Notes: a model not told the origin generated them from the letters alone. 64,000 nucleotides of DNA from VYFG01 sp965221795 (GCA_965221795.1 OZ244914.1:1798001-1862000), one strand, 5' to 3'. Numbered from the stretch's first letter, positions 7,394 to 17,061 are shown. Program-made: numbers and translations.

Positions 7394-8556
7394 GAAGGGG
7401 CAGGAGGAGTCTGGTATGGCGTGTGGGCAGCGGCGTGTGCGATGTAGTTTCGTACCGAATGCTGTTCCCGGAAGACAAATTTGGCAATGGCTTCACGGAA
7501 TGGTTCGACTGCGATCCAGTGCAGCGAGCGGGTTTCCGTGGGCACAAATCCCCGAGCCAGCTTGTGTTCACCCTGAGCACCCGGGTCGAAGCGGCCGAGA
7601 CCGCGCTCAATACAGACCTCAATGCCCTGATAGTAACAAGCCTCGAAATGAAGACAGTCAACATAGTGGCTGCAACCCCAGTGCCGGCCATACAAAGTGG
7701 TGTCGTCACAATACATCAGAGCCCCGGCTACTACTGTCTGGTCCTGATCCGCCAGCACCAGTACCACCTGATCGCCCAATTGGTCGGCGATGTCCAGAAA
7801 AAAAGCAAGGTTGAACGCTGGGGCTCCGTATTTCCGGTCATAGGTGCTCTCATACAGCCGAGTGAAATCCTGCCAATCTTGTCCGCTGGCAGAATGTCCA
7901 TCCAGTCGGCGCAAGCGGACGCCGGCATCTCGGACCCGGCGCCTTTCCTGTCGGATATTCTTGCGCTTCTTGGGTTTCAGGGTCCCAAGAAATCCATCGA
8001 AACAACGGTAATTTTGATTCTGCCAGTGGAACTGGCAGTCGATTCTCAGCAGGGATTCCGGGCCGGACAGCCAGTTGAAATCCCGCTCACCCAGGAATAG
8101 GGAATGAATTCCACTGAACTCACCCCGCCTCATGACCTGCCGTGCCCCATCCATCAATCGCTGACAGACTGCCGGGGTATTTTCCCTCGTCAGCAGGAGG
8201 CGTTGTCCAGTCGCAGGTGTGAAGGGTACGGCATTCACCAGTTTCGGGTAGTAGTGGAGGCCGGCACGATGATAGGCATTTGCCCAGACATGATCGAACA
8301 CAAACTCTCCCCACGAGTTGTGTTTTTCATACAGGGGCATGGCACCTGCCAAGCGGTTCCGGTCATCATAGACCACCAGATGGCGTGGTAACCATCCGGC
8401 ATGCTCTCCGACGCAGTCATGGACCTCCATGGCGTGGAGAAATTCATGTCGCAGGAACGGATACCGTCCCAGAACCAGTGCATTCCACTGATCCTGGGGG
8501 ATGTCGGAAATACAGGAGTGGAGGCGAATTTTCACGCGGTCGATTCTACCAGCCAA
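7390..8556 (-). CDS. COG3146/DUF482 family protein, GNAT/FemAB-like acyltransferase
   Basis: The 388-residue protein matches the COG3146 pattern: an N-terminal SCISDIPQDQWNAL, then YPFLRHEFLHAMEVHDCVG, a PLYEKHNSWGEFVFDHVWAN segment, and a second half with KPKKRKNIRQERR, a TYDRKYGAPAFN motif and the ending QGEHKLARGFVPTETRSLHW. The fold is predicted to be a tandem GNAT fold of the FemAB/peptidoglycan aminoacyl type. The substrate is unknown. The first ATG is used, although a GTG seven codons later is possible. The stop overlaps the next start (ATGA). Divergent from glnE, with 50 bp between starts. Confidence 0.8.
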   Translation of the reverse strand: MAGRIDRVKIRLHSCISDIPQDQWNALVLGRYPFLRHEFLHAMEVHDCVGEHAGWLPRHLVVYDDRNRLAGAMPLYEKHNSWGEFVFDHVWANAYHRAGLHYYPKLVNAVPFTPATGQRLLLTRENTPAVCQRLMDGARQVMRRGEFSGIHSLFLGERDFNWLSGPESLLRIDCQFHWQNQNYRCFDGFLGTLKPKKRKNIRQERRRVRDAGVRLRRLDGHSASGQDWQDFTRLYESTYDRKYGAPAFNLAFFLDIADQLGDQVVLVLADQDQTVVAGALMYCDDTTLYGRHWGCSHYVDCLHFEACYYQGIEVCIERGLGRFDPGAQGEHKLARGFVPTETRSLHWIAVEPFREAIAKFVFREQHSVRNYIAHAAAHTPYQTPPAPS

Positions 8557-8606
8557 CCATGGAGGTCGGAGAGCCTATAATACCGACCAATCAGAGACCA
8601 AGCCGG

Positions 8607-11474
8607 ATGCCTGCCCGTATGAACTGCGATCATGAGAATTTTATGCAGGGGGATCTCCCTGATGAGTTATGGGCCATTTTCTGTAACCACTGGGAGCGAT
8701 TCATGGCTTCTGTTGATGAGAACCTAGCGCAAAGGGTCCGGTACTGTTCTGAATTGCCAAAGGTTTGGTGTGCCAGTGATTTCGTGGCGTCCTGGTGCAT
8801 CCAGCGCCCGCTGGATTGTGTGGAGCTGGTGAGTTCTGGAGACTTGATGCGAGAATACCAGGACCAGGAAATGTGCCGGCGGGTCCGGGATGCATTAGCA
8901 GAGATCGATTCCGAAGCCGCAATGGACGTCGCCTTACGCCGGCTTCGCCAGCGGGAAATGGTTCGGATTGCATGGCGAGACCTGTCCGGGCTGGGTTCTC
9001 TGGAACATACCATGCAGGATGTTTCGGACTTGGCGGATGCTTGCATTGATGCGGCTGTGGCGTGGCATCATGCCGGGCTGGAACGTCGTTTCGGCAGCCC
9101 ACGGGGAGAGGATGATAAGGCATTGCAACTGGTGGTGCTCGGGCTGGGCAAGCTTGGTGGCCATGAGCTCAACTTTTCGTCCGATATTGATCTCATCTAT
9201 GCCTTTGAAAGTAACGGCAATACGGATGGCAGGCGCCAGATCGACAACCAGGAGTTTTTCATTCGTTTGGGGCGGAAAGTGATGGGTTCCCTGGGGCGGG
9301 TGGATGCCGATGGGTTCGTTTTTCGAACGGACCTGCGACTTCGCCCTAATGGTGACAGTGGGCCTTTGGTGCTGTCGTTTCCGGCGATGGAGCACTATTA
9401 CCAGACTCACGGTCGGGACTGGGAGCGCTATGCCCTGATCAAGGCGCGGGTAGTGGGCGGGGACCGTGAGAAGGGGCAGGAGTTGCTGGATATGTTGCGA
9501 CCGTTCGTATATCGGAAGTATCTCGATTTCTCGGCATTTGACGCGATTCGTGAGATGCGGGTACTCATTGACCGCCAGTTGTTGAGTGATGGCACAACGC
9601 AGAACATCAAGCTGGGTCGTGGGGGTATCCGGGAAATCGAATTCCTGATCCAGAAGTTCCAGCTGATCCGGGGAGGACGGGATCCCGAATTGCAGACCCA
9701 ATCCCTGTACCGGGCCATAGAGGTATTGGTCGAACTGGGAGTGATCGGCAGTGCCGCCAGGGATGGCCTGATGCAGTCTTATCGGTTTCTGCGCAATCTG
9801 GAGCATCGGTTGCAGATGGTCGCAGACCGCCAGACCCAAAAGCTGCCGAACCAGCCACTGGAACAACTGCGTATCGCCTATGCGATGGGCTGTACGGGCT
9901 GGCCGGAATTGTTGCAGGAGTTGGAAGGGAAGCGGAGTATTGTCCAGGAATACTTCGGGGAAGCACTAGAGCTGCCGGAAGATGCGCAGCAGGATCCCTT
10001 TCGGTCCCAGATGGAAGCCCTTTGGCAAGGCCAGTTTGATTTGGATGCCGCCCGCCATGTCCTTGAACAATCGGGCTTTATCAATTGTGCCGAGGTGCCG
10101 GACCTGCTGGAACGGTTTCGGGCAGGGGGGTTGTGCCGGGCATTTTCCAATGTGGACCGGACCCGCTTGGACCGCCTGATGCCACTGGCACTCAGTGAGG
10201 CCGGATGCTACCCATATCCTGCAAGAGCCATTGATGGCTTCCTGAAAATCATTGGCACCATCGGGCGACGTTCCGTGTATCTCAGTCTGCTGATCGAGAA
10301 TCCTCTTGCGCTGCAGCAACTCATGCATCTGTGTGCGGTGAGTGGTTGGATCGCAAGGCACATCGGACAGTACCCGGTGGTGTTGGACGAACTGTTGCAA
10401 CCGCTGGAAAAGACGGTCGATTTTGATCGCACTCACATGCAGGCCGAACTGGACCAGCGAATGCGGTTGGTGGAGCCGGGTGATCAGGAAACCAGGATGA
10501 ACGCAATGCGGGAATTTCATCATTGCCAGATGTTGCGTGTGGCGGCTGCAGATGTGTCCGGGGAACTGGATGAAGTGGATGTGGGGCATGCCCTGACGCT
10601 ACTGGCCGAGATGCTGCTGGAGCAAGTGTTGTCGGAAGCGATCACCCAGGTGGAGGAGAAGCTGGGATCTGCTCCCGGGAAGGTGGCGATCATTGCGTAT
10701 GGCAAATTTGCAGCCGGAGAAATGGGGTACCACTCGGATCTGGATATCGTAGTCTTCTATGATCCCGTCGATGAAGAATCCCGCCCACGAGCAGAACATT
10801 TTTTCAGTCGGGTGGGGCGACGCCTGATTCATCTACTCTCTACACGGACCTACGCTGGCTTTCTGTACAAACTGGACATGCGGCTGCGGCCGAGTGGCCG
10901 CAGTGGGCCCCTCGTTACATCACTGAAAGCATTTCGGGATTACCAGCGGGATGATGCCTGGACCTGGGAGCATCAGGCGTTGGTGCGGACTCGAGTGGTG
11001 GCGGGAGATCAAAGCCTGGTCGAGGACTTTGAGTCGGTGCGACGCGATACCTTGGGCCGGATGCGCGATGAAGCAGCTCTCAAAGCCGATATTGTCGACA
11101 TGCGCAAGCGTATGGTGAAGGACAATTGCCGCAGTGATGAAAACCATTACGATCTCAAGCTGGATTATGGCGGCATTGTGGATATTGAATTTCTGCTGCA
11201 ATATCTTGTGTTGCAATACGGGGCAAAGCATCCGTCCCTTCTTGGACCCCGAAATACCCTGACCCTTGTCTGGGCGATCCAGGAGGTGGGGTTGCTGGAT
11301 GCTGAGGCAGCCGATCGCCTCGGCAAAACCTATTGGCATTATTTGCGGCGTTATCGGGACCTGAAACTGGTGGATCTTGATCTCGCTGACCAGCCTGCTC
11401 TCATTCCCCATAGTGAGTTCGAGTCCGAACGGGCATTTGTTTTGGCGTTGTGGGCAGCGGTGATCGGTACCTAG
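8607..11474 (+). CDS. glnE: Bifunctional glutamine synthetase adenylyltransferase/deadenylylase
   Basis: The 955-residue protein has the duplicated nucleotidyltransferase layout of GlnE (E. coli 946 residues). The N-terminal deadenylylase domain has GLGKLGGHELNFSSDIDLIY around residue 190. The C-terminal adenylylase domain has AYGKFAAGEMGYHSDLDIVV around residue 709. Both keep the G-K and SDxD metal-binding residues. It adjusts glutamine synthetase activity by AMP addition or removal in response to PII and glutamine. The frame extends upstream, but the ATG at 8607 gives family length. ATGs at 8619 and 8643 are alternatives. ilvE follows 317 bp downstream, a gene order also seen in Pseudomonas. 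Confidence 0.95.
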   Translation: MPARMNCDHENFMQGDLPDELWAIFCNHWERFMASVDENLAQRVRYCSELPKVWCASDFVASWCIQRPLDCVELVSSGDLMREYQDQEMCRRVRDALAEIDSEAAMDVALRRLRQREMVRIAWRDLSGLGSLEHTMQDVSDLADACIDAAVAWHHAGLERRFGSPRGEDDKALQLVVLGLGKLGGHELNFSSDIDLIYAFESNGNTDGRRQIDNQEFFIRLGRKVMGSLGRVDADGFVFRTDLRLRPNGDSGPLVLSFPAMEHYYQTHGRDWERYALIKARVVGGDREKGQELLDMLRPFVYRKYLDFSAFDAIREMRVLIDRQLLSDGTTQNIKLGRGGIREIEFLIQKFQLIRGGRDPELQTQSLYRAIEVLVELGVIGSAARDGLMQSYRFLRNLEHRLQMVADRQTQKLPNQPLEQLRIAYAMGCTGWPELLQELEGKRSIVQEYFGEALELPEDAQQDPFRSQMEALWQGQFDLDAARHVLEQSGFINCAEVPDLLERFRAGGLCRAFSNVDRTRLDRLMPLALSEAGCYPYPARAIDGFLKIIGTIGRRSVYLSLLIENPLALQQLMHLCAVSGWIARHIGQYPVVLDELLQPLEKTVDFDRTHMQAELDQRMRLVEPGDQETRMNAMREFHHCQMLRVAAADVSGELDEVDVGHALTLLAEMLLEQVLSEAITQVEEKLGSAPGKVAIIAYGKFAAGEMGYHSDLDIVVFYDPVDEESRPRAEHFFSRVGRRLIHLLSTRTYAGFLYKLDMRLRPSGRSGPLVTSLKAFRDYQRDDAWTWEHQALVRTRVVAGDQSLVEDFESVRRDTLGRMRDEAALKADIVDMRKRMVKDNCRSDENHYDLKLDYGGIVDIEFLLQYLVLQYGAKHPSLLGPRNTLTLVWAIQEVGLLDAEAADRLGKTYWHYLRRYRDLKLVDLDLADQPALIPHSEFESERAFVLALWAAVIGT

Positions 11475-11791
11475 GATGGCAGCAGTCCAGACCCGATTCC
11501 AGTATGAATCGCGACGGCGGGCTTTTGCTCTCCCCGCTTCGGAGTGTTGCCTCAACCGCAAGGTCCCAGTCCCCGGGGATGAAGTGGTGCGGGTGATGTA
11601 CCCGGCCCCGTCTATCGACTCCCGATGATGGTCCAGCCTGGGGATGCGCCATCATGTGGATGATCGGTCAATAGGATCGGATCCTTGTTGACAAGTCGGG
11701 GCCTTGCAGACATATTTGCGACCTGATTGCCGCATCGGGCCGTTTGATCTCCCCGAGGGCGTTTGCTGTACTGGTATTCGGAGAGTGTTGC
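11475..11791. other. Noncoding stretch between glnE and ilvE
   Basis: No convincing gene, RNA or terminator was recognised in these 317 bases. A GGAGAGTG ribosome-binding sequence lies just upstream of the ilvE ATG at its right end. Confidence 0.5.
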
Positions 11792-12712
11792 ATGTCTTTC
11801 AGTGACCGCGATGGTGTGATTTGGATGGATGGTGAAATGGTGCCCTGGCGTGAAGCCAAGGTCCATGTACTGACGCATACTCTGCATTATGGTATGGGCG
11901 TGTTCGAGGGGATCCGTGCGTACCGGACCACAAAGGGCACGGCGATTTTCCGTCTCCGGGAACACACCCATCGATTGTTTCAGTCGGCCCATATCCTGGG
12001 GATGAAAATTCCCTGGGATGAAGAGGATGTGAACGAGGCCCAGATTGGAGTTTTCAGGGCCAACGGGTTGGAGGCCGGTTATCTGCGGCCAATGGCATAT
12101 CTCGGTTCCGAGGGGATGGGTCTTCGGGCGGATAATCTTTCGGTTCACCTGTCCATTGCTGCTTGGGCATGGGGGGCTTATCTGGGAGAGGAGAATCTGG
12201 CCACGGGCCTTCGGGTTCGGGTCTCTTCCTATGCCCGCCATCATGTCAACGTCTCCATGTGCCGGGCCAAGGTCAACGGTCATTATGTCAATTCCATGCT
12301 GGCACTGCAGGAGGCGATTGCCAACGGTTACGATGAAGCATTGCTGCTGGATACCAGCGGCTATGTGATGGAGGGTAGCGGAGAAAACCTCTTCATTGTA
12401 CGGGATGGGATAATCTACACCCCGGACCTGACCTCAGCCTTGGATGGCGTGACGCGCAGGACGCTCAATTGCATCATTGCCGATGAAGGCTTTCGCCTGG
12501 TGGAGAAGCGGATCACACGGGATGAAGTCTATATTGCCGATGAGGCATTTTTTACCGGTACGGCGGCGGAAGTGACTCCAATTCGCGAAGTAGATGGGCG
12601 GCAAATCGGTACCGGACGACGGGGCCCCATTACAGAGCGCCTGCAACAACGTTTTTTTGATGTGGTACACGGCCGGATTCCTGAATACGAAGAATGGTTA
12701 ACCTATGTCTGA
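11792..12712 (+). CDS. ilvE: Branched-chain amino acid aminotransferase
   Basis: The 306-residue fold-type IV PLP enzyme makes leucine, isoleucine and valine from their 2-oxo acids. The start MSFSDRDGVIWMDGEMVPWR is followed by VHVLTHTLHYGMGVFEGIRAY. CRAKVNGHYVNSM carries the PLP-binding lysine, and GYVMEGSGENLFIVRDG and AFFTGTAAEVTPIREVD complete the signature of class IV aminotransferases. The frame is open 16 codons further upstream, but the ATG at 11792 with GGAGAG before it fits the family. Its 3' end overlaps the zinc-finger gene by 8 bp. Confidence 0.95.
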   Translation: MSFSDRDGVIWMDGEMVPWREAKVHVLTHTLHYGMGVFEGIRAYRTTKGTAIFRLREHTHRLFQSAHILGMKIPWDEEDVNEAQIGVFRANGLEAGYLRPMAYLGSEGMGLRADNLSVHLSIAAWAWGAYLGEENLATGLRVRVSSYARHHVNVSMCRAKVNGHYVNSMLALQEAIANGYDEALLLDTSGYVMEGSGENLFIVRDGIIYTPDLTSALDGVTRRTLNCIIADEGFRLVEKRITRDEVYIADEAFFTGTAAEVTPIREVDGRQIGTGRRGPITERLQQRFFDVVHGRIPEYEEWLTYV

Positions 12713-12935
12713 AAAAACCCGTCCAGGTACCGGAGCAAATCACGACCAGCCGAACACATGTCAGCGCGTCGAGGTGACGGCAGAGGATCTGCCATTGCAT
12801 TGCCCAATGCCCGGAAAGCGATTATGGGATTCACATCCGAAGGTTTTTCTTCCGATCGCTGACAGTGGCGAAGAAACCTGTCCCTATTGTGGCACCGTCT
12901 ATATCCTGAAGGATCCTGTCGGTGATCATCACTGA
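12705..12935 (+). CDS. Zinc-finger (CHCC type) domain protein
   Basis: The 76-residue protein has ADDLPLHCPMPGKRLW-like sequence in its centre, then HPKVFLPI and CPYCGTVYIL. The Cys, His and paired Cys (HCPMP...SHPKVF...CPYCG) are the ligands of the zf-CHCC family, related to the NDUFS6 subunit of complex I. In gammaproteobacteria it is a common small gene after ilvE. Its start overlaps the end of ilvE, so the two are probably co-translated. The exact role is unknown. Confidence 0.85.
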   Translation: MSEKTRPGTGANHDQPNTCQRVEVTAEDLPLHCPMPGKRLWDSHPKVFLPIADSGEETCPYCGTVYILKDPVGDHH

Positions 12936-12992
12936 ATTGCGATTTGCCCTTCCGGCGGAGGTCGCAAAGTTTACAGTTTGCCAGAATTGTGA

Positions 12993-13065
12993 TTGTGCTT
13001 TTGCTATGCGGTAAGGTAAGATACCATATATAGTGGCCCATACAAAAAAACCACTATATATGGTA
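12993..13065 (+). promoter_or_regulatory. nrdJ promoter with paired NrdR boxes
   Basis: TTGTGC (12993-12998) and TAAGAT (13017-13022) with 18 bp spacing make a plausible sigma-70 promoter. Immediately downstream are TACCATATATAGTGG (13022-13036) and its exact inverse CCACTATATATGGTA (13051-13065), centres 29 bp apart. Both resemble the NrdR consensus (acaCwAtATaTwGtgt), and NrdR binds paired boxes upstream of ribonucleotide reductase genes, repressing when dATP is high. The inverted repeat is followed by TTTTT and could also form a stem-loop ending the ilvE transcript. From here to the nrdJa start no gene is seen. Confidence 0.6.
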
Positions 13066-13217
13066 TTTTTTGCGCAAGCCTCAGGCATCCTGTTCTCTGG
13101 GGCAGTGAAACGGCAGTCGATGGTCTGTGTGCCCCGTTTGACCGGGTGTGCGCAGGTTGTGCATATCGACCAAAGGGGTGCTGCTGTCAATCAATCTACT
13201 GGAGTGAATGAAAAGAA

Positions 13218-15380
13218 ATGACGGATCTCGCGACTGACCTGGAAACGAAGAAATTGCATCGGGAAGAATTGCCCGCATTGGATGCTGGCCTTGCAGGAAT
13301 ATCCCTGCAACCTGCTTCACTGGACATATGGGACAAGAAATATCGTCTGAAAACCATGGAGGGCGAGCCGGTAGATGAAAACATCGACTCAACCTTTGAG
13401 AGGGTGGCCAAGGCTCTTGCAGACAGTGAATCCACCGAAGACCTACGCAAGGAGTGGTACGGCCGGTTTGTCTGGGCGCTGAAAAATGGTGCGATTCCCG
13501 CGGGCCGGATCATATCCAATGCCGGGGCCCAGGATTACAAACCCGCAACCAGCACAATCAACTGCACCGTTTCCGACTCGGTACCGGATTCCATGGATGG
13601 GGTCCTGCGGTCTGTGCATGAAGCGGGACTGACGCTGAAAGCCGGTTGTGGTATCGGCTATGAGTTCTCCACCTTGCGCCCGAAAGGGGCGTTCGTGAAC
13701 GGTGCCGGTGCGTATACATCCGGCCCCATGTCGTTCATGGACATTTTTGATTCGATGTGCTTCACGGTGTCGTCTGCCGGCGGGCGGCGGGGGGCACAGA
13801 TGGGGACGTTCGATATCAGTCATCCAGATATTCAGGAGTTCATTCGGTCGAAGCGCTCCGACGGCCGGTTACGTCAATTTAACCTCTCTTGCCTGATTAC
13901 CGATGAGTTCATGCAGGCGGTTCGGCACAAGGCAGACTGGCCGCTCTCTTTTCCAGCCACCCACAAGGAATACGAAAGCGGTCAATATGAGATCGTTTGG
14001 CGCCAGTGGGCAACGACGGAGGGCTATGTGACCAACGAAGCTGGGGAGGTGGCATGCCGGGTTTATCGCACGATTCCGGCGCTCAAGTTGTGGAACCAGA
14101 TCATGAGTTCCACCTATGACTATGCCGAACCCGGCTTCATCCTCGTGGACCGCATCAACGAAATGAACAACAACTGGTTCTGCGAAAATGTTCGGGCCAC
14201 CAACCCCTGTGGTGAACAACCGCTACCACCCTATGGGTCCTGCCTTCTCGGTTCGGTGAATCTGACGCGGTTTGTGGAAAATCCTTTTACTGATGAAGCG
14301 TATTTCGATTGGGACAAATACCATGAAGTGGTCGCGGTCTTCTGTCGAATGTTGGATAATGTAGTGGAAATCAATGGATTGCCGCTGGAGGAGCAGCGCC
14401 GGGAAATCCGGGAAAAGCGGCGTCATGGCATGGGCTTTCTGGGATTGGGATCAGCCCTGACTTTGCTGAAAATACGCTATGGAAGTCAGGAGTCCCTTGA
14501 ATTTACTGAGAAAGTAGCGCGACGGATGGCCGAAGTGGGATGGGAGACTGGCATTGCGCTGGCCGAGGAAAAGGGCAGTGCACCGATTTTGCAGAAAGCG
14601 TATGAGGTTACTTCGTCCATGTTGGCCCGTCGCCCGGAAATGGTCCAGGATGGCTATCAGGTGGGTGACCGGGTACCGGGTTCGGTACTGATGGGACGTT
14701 ACAGCCGTTACATGCAACAGTTCCCCAGGGAATTGCAGGACCGGATTGCGGAAAAAGGCTGTCGGTATAGCCACCACACTTCCATTGCACCAACCGGGAC
14801 TATCAGTCTGTCACTGGGCAACAATGTCAGCAATGGCATCGAACCTTCCTTTGGCCACATGTACAGCCGGAATGTGATTCGGGAAGGCAGGAATACCAAG
14901 GAAAGGGTGTCGGTGTATTCTTACGAATTGCTGGCCTATCGCCATTGTGTCAACCCGGATGCCATGCCAGATGCCAAGAGAGAAGAGAATGGATTGCCGG
15001 ACTATTTCATCACGGCGGATGATATTCGACCCCGCGAGCATGTGGATGTTCAGGCCGCGGCACAGAAGTGGATTGACTCCTCGATTTCCAAGACGGCCAA
15101 TGTGCCGACAGAGTTTCCCTATGAGGATTTTCAGGATATCTACCTGTATGCCTGGGAACAGGGCCTCAAGGGCTGTACTACATTCCGTTTCAATCCAGAA
15201 GCATTTCAGGGGGTGCTGGTCAAGGAAGATGACCTGGCCAATACCGTCTACCGGTTTACCCTGGAAAATGACGAGGTGGTGGAAGTGAGGGGTAATGAGG
15301 AGATTGAGTATGATGGGGAGACCCACACTGCAGCCAACCTGTTTGATGCACTGAAGGAAGGGTATTACGGTCGGTTCTGA
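13218..15380 (+). CDS. nrdJ: B12-dependent (class II) ribonucleotide reductase, large part NrdJa
   Basis: This 720-residue protein is the catalytic part of adenosylcobalamin-dependent ribonucleotide reductase, making deoxyribonucleotides without oxygen or a separate radical subunit. Visible motifs are GAIPAGRIISNAG, STINCTVSDS, LKAGCGIGYEFSTLRPKGA, NPCGEQPLPPYGSCLLGSVN (the N-x-C-x-E active-site cysteine and glutamate) and SIAPTGTISLSLGNNVSNGI. The protein lacks the C-terminal redox-cysteine region, which is encoded by the next gene, as in the Pseudomonas nrdJa/nrdJb split. GGAG lies upstream of the ATG. Paired NrdR-like boxes lie 150-200 bp upstream. Confidence 0.95.
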   Translation: MTDLATDLETKKLHREELPALDAGLAGISLQPASLDIWDKKYRLKTMEGEPVDENIDSTFERVAKALADSESTEDLRKEWYGRFVWALKNGAIPAGRIISNAGAQDYKPATSTINCTVSDSVPDSMDGVLRSVHEAGLTLKAGCGIGYEFSTLRPKGAFVNGAGAYTSGPMSFMDIFDSMCFTVSSAGGRRGAQMGTFDISHPDIQEFIRSKRSDGRLRQFNLSCLITDEFMQAVRHKADWPLSFPATHKEYESGQYEIVWRQWATTEGYVTNEAGEVACRVYRTIPALKLWNQIMSSTYDYAEPGFILVDRINEMNNNWFCENVRATNPCGEQPLPPYGSCLLGSVNLTRFVENPFTDEAYFDWDKYHEVVAVFCRMLDNVVEINGLPLEEQRREIREKRRHGMGFLGLGSALTLLKIRYGSQESLEFTEKVARRMAEVGWETGIALAEEKGSAPILQKAYEVTSSMLARRPEMVQDGYQVGDRVPGSVLMGRYSRYMQQFPRELQDRIAEKGCRYSHHTSIAPTGTISLSLGNNVSNGIEPSFGHMYSRNVIREGRNTKERVSVYSYELLAYRHCVNPDAMPDAKREENGLPDYFITADDIRPREHVDVQAAAQKWIDSSISKTANVPTEFPYEDFQDIYLYAWEQGLKGCTTFRFNPEAFQGVLVKEDDLANTVYRFTLENDEVVEVRGNEEIEYDGETHTAANLFDALKEGYYGRF

Positions 15381-15418
15381 AACGGTTGCATGATGATGCC
15401 GGCAGGAGCAGCGAAAGA

Positions 15419-16138
15419 ATGAATGTGAAGATCCAAAATAAGATTGTGGGCTACGAAGTCATCACGCCGGACAAGGAGATGGCAACGAAAGCTGAGCCGG
15501 CGGTACCACCGGCCTCCTCCGGTGAGTTGGCAGAAGTCATCCAGATGCATGAGAAAGTCATGCGGCCAGACATGCTGATTGGGAGCACTTACAAGATCAA
15601 GACTCCCGTATCGGAACATGCCTTTTACATTACCATCAATGACATGGTATTGAACCCCGATACACCGTATGAAAAGCGGCGTCCCTTTGAGATTTTCATT
15701 AACTCCAAAAACATGGATCATTACCAGTGGATCTCCGGCTTGACCTTGATTATATCTGCCGTGTTTCGCAAGGGAGGGGATGTCACATTTCTGGTGAATG
15801 AACTGCAGAGCGTGTTCGACCCGAAGGGGGGATACTTCAAGAAAGGTGGCCGCTTCATGCCCTCTTTGGTGGCCGAGATCGGGGATGCTATTGAAAGTCA
15901 TTTGCGGATGATCGGTATGATCCGGGAACCTGAAATGGACGAACATCGACAACAGTTCATTGAGGAGAAACGCCATCTGTTCGGGGTGAGCCAGGTCGGC
16001 GAAAATCGTCTAGACAGTGCGTCCTCCGGATCGTTTCCCGCAACCGCCAGCCTGTGCAGCAAATGTCATGTCAAGGCTGTGGTCCTGATGGACGGCTGCA
16101 TGACCTGCCTGAACTGTGGCGACAGCAAGTGCGGTTGA
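15419..16138 (+). CDS. B12-dependent ribonucleotide reductase, C-terminal part NrdJb
   Basis: The 239-residue protein starts MNVKIQNKIVGYEVITPD and carries the TSCPD-like region of class II reductases (RPFEIFINSKNMDHYQWISG, FRKGGDVTFLVNELQSVFDPKGG). The end CSKCHVKAVVLMDGCMTCLN followed by CGDSKCG holds the cysteines that re-reduce the active site. It encodes what is the C-terminus of single-chain NrdJ in other bacteria. It starts 38 bp after nrdJa. An ATG at 15386 in the same frame is an alternative, but homology begins at 15419. The two products are expected to act together. Confidence 0.9.
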   Translation: MNVKIQNKIVGYEVITPDKEMATKAEPAVPPASSGELAEVIQMHEKVMRPDMLIGSTYKIKTPVSEHAFYITINDMVLNPDTPYEKRRPFEIFINSKNMDHYQWISGLTLIISAVFRKGGDVTFLVNELQSVFDPKGGYFKKGGRFMPSLVAEIGDAIESHLRMIGMIREPEMDEHRQQFIEEKRHLFGVSQVGENRLDSASSGSFPATASLCSKCHVKAVVLMDGCMTCLNCGDSKCG

Positions 16139-16525
16139 ACTATCCTCCCGAATGCTGGTGATCGCCCACCCGCTTCTGGTTGGTTCCCTGGCCTGATTCC
16201 CCATTCTCCGGTTTGACTGGGGTGGTACATTGTCAAAGCAGTGGTCGCAATACCGGTTCGGCCAAGGCGGTATTCGCCGATTATCTGCGGGGGCAGATAG
16301 TATTTTTGGGAGAACCTACAATGTGTGTATCTTCTCTCAAGGGATGGTATTGCTTCCGCGCTTGGGGTGGCATACTGGCAGGCTTCGAGTCCGAGTATGA
16401 CGACCTCGGCGGGATAGGCGAGCATCCCGGCACTTTCAGCGACCGGGCATTCCTGCCGTCCGCAGTACAGAGATACCATCTGGAGGATTGCCGGTGGCAC
16501 TTGGTGTGCATGGGGAGCCGAGAAT
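16139..16525. other. Region between nrdJb and the thioesterase gene, possible tiny ORF
   Basis: No clear gene. A 70-codon plus-strand frame starts at ATG 16321 (MCVSSLKGWYCFRAWGGILA) after GGGAGAACCTACA and ends at 16533, overlapping the next start. It matches nothing recognised, is rich in Cys and Trp, and may be chance. Confidence 0.25.
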
Positions 16526-16984
16526 ATGAGTGATGCCCAAGCAATAGAGAACAAGGATTATGTCTGCCGGGTCAAGGAAAGCCTGGCTCGGCAGGGGGTG
16601 ATGGGATTGATCGGTGCCCGGTTGGTACGTGTCGAACCCGGTGAGGTGGAACTGCAGTTCCACTATCATCCGGATTTGACCCAACAACACGGGTTCATCC
16701 ATGCCGGCATTCTGTCGACTGTTCTTGACAGTGCCTGTGGTTATGCCGCCTATTCTCTGATGCCGGCAGATGCCGGTATACTGACCATAGAGTTCAAGAT
16801 TAATTTGCTGGCACCTGCACGGGGGGAGCGGTTTGTGGCGATTGGCCGGGTGACCAAGCCGGGTCGAACTATTACCGTAGCAGATGGCGAACTTACCGCG
16901 ATTGACGGGAGGGTCGAAAAACCGGTCGCTACCATGACTGGGACACTCATGACCGTTTCGGGCAGGGAAGGTGTTCGGGGCTGA
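16526..16984 (+). CDS. PaaI-type hotdog-fold thioesterase
   Basis: The 152-residue protein has the hotdog 4HBT layout: QQHGFIHAGILSTVLDSACG (the HG-x-IHAG active-site helix start), GILTIEFKINLLAPARGERF (core strand), and TVADGELTA...KPVATMTGTLMTV. Such proteins hydrolyse acyl-CoA thioesters, often of short, aromatic or medium-chain acids. The true substrate cannot be read from sequence. The ATG at 16526 follows GGGGAGCCGAG. It is monocistronic or loosely linked with panB 77 bp downstream. Confidence 0.85.
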   Translation: MSDAQAIENKDYVCRVKESLARQGVMGLIGARLVRVEPGEVELQFHYHPDLTQQHGFIHAGILSTVLDSACGYAAYSLMPADAGILTIEFKINLLAPARGERFVAIGRVTKPGRTITVADGELTAIDGRVEKPVATMTGTLMTVSGREGVRG

Positions 16985-17061
16985 CGGGATACCGTTTACA
17001 ATATCAGCGGGGCGAACAAGATTTCGCTATCGACAACCCACATTGTACAGGACCACCGGAC

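Noticed and set aside
8934..9866. 310-codon minus-strand frame inside glnE
   Set aside because: Lies wholly within glnE, which has clear motifs; composition looks like a shadow.
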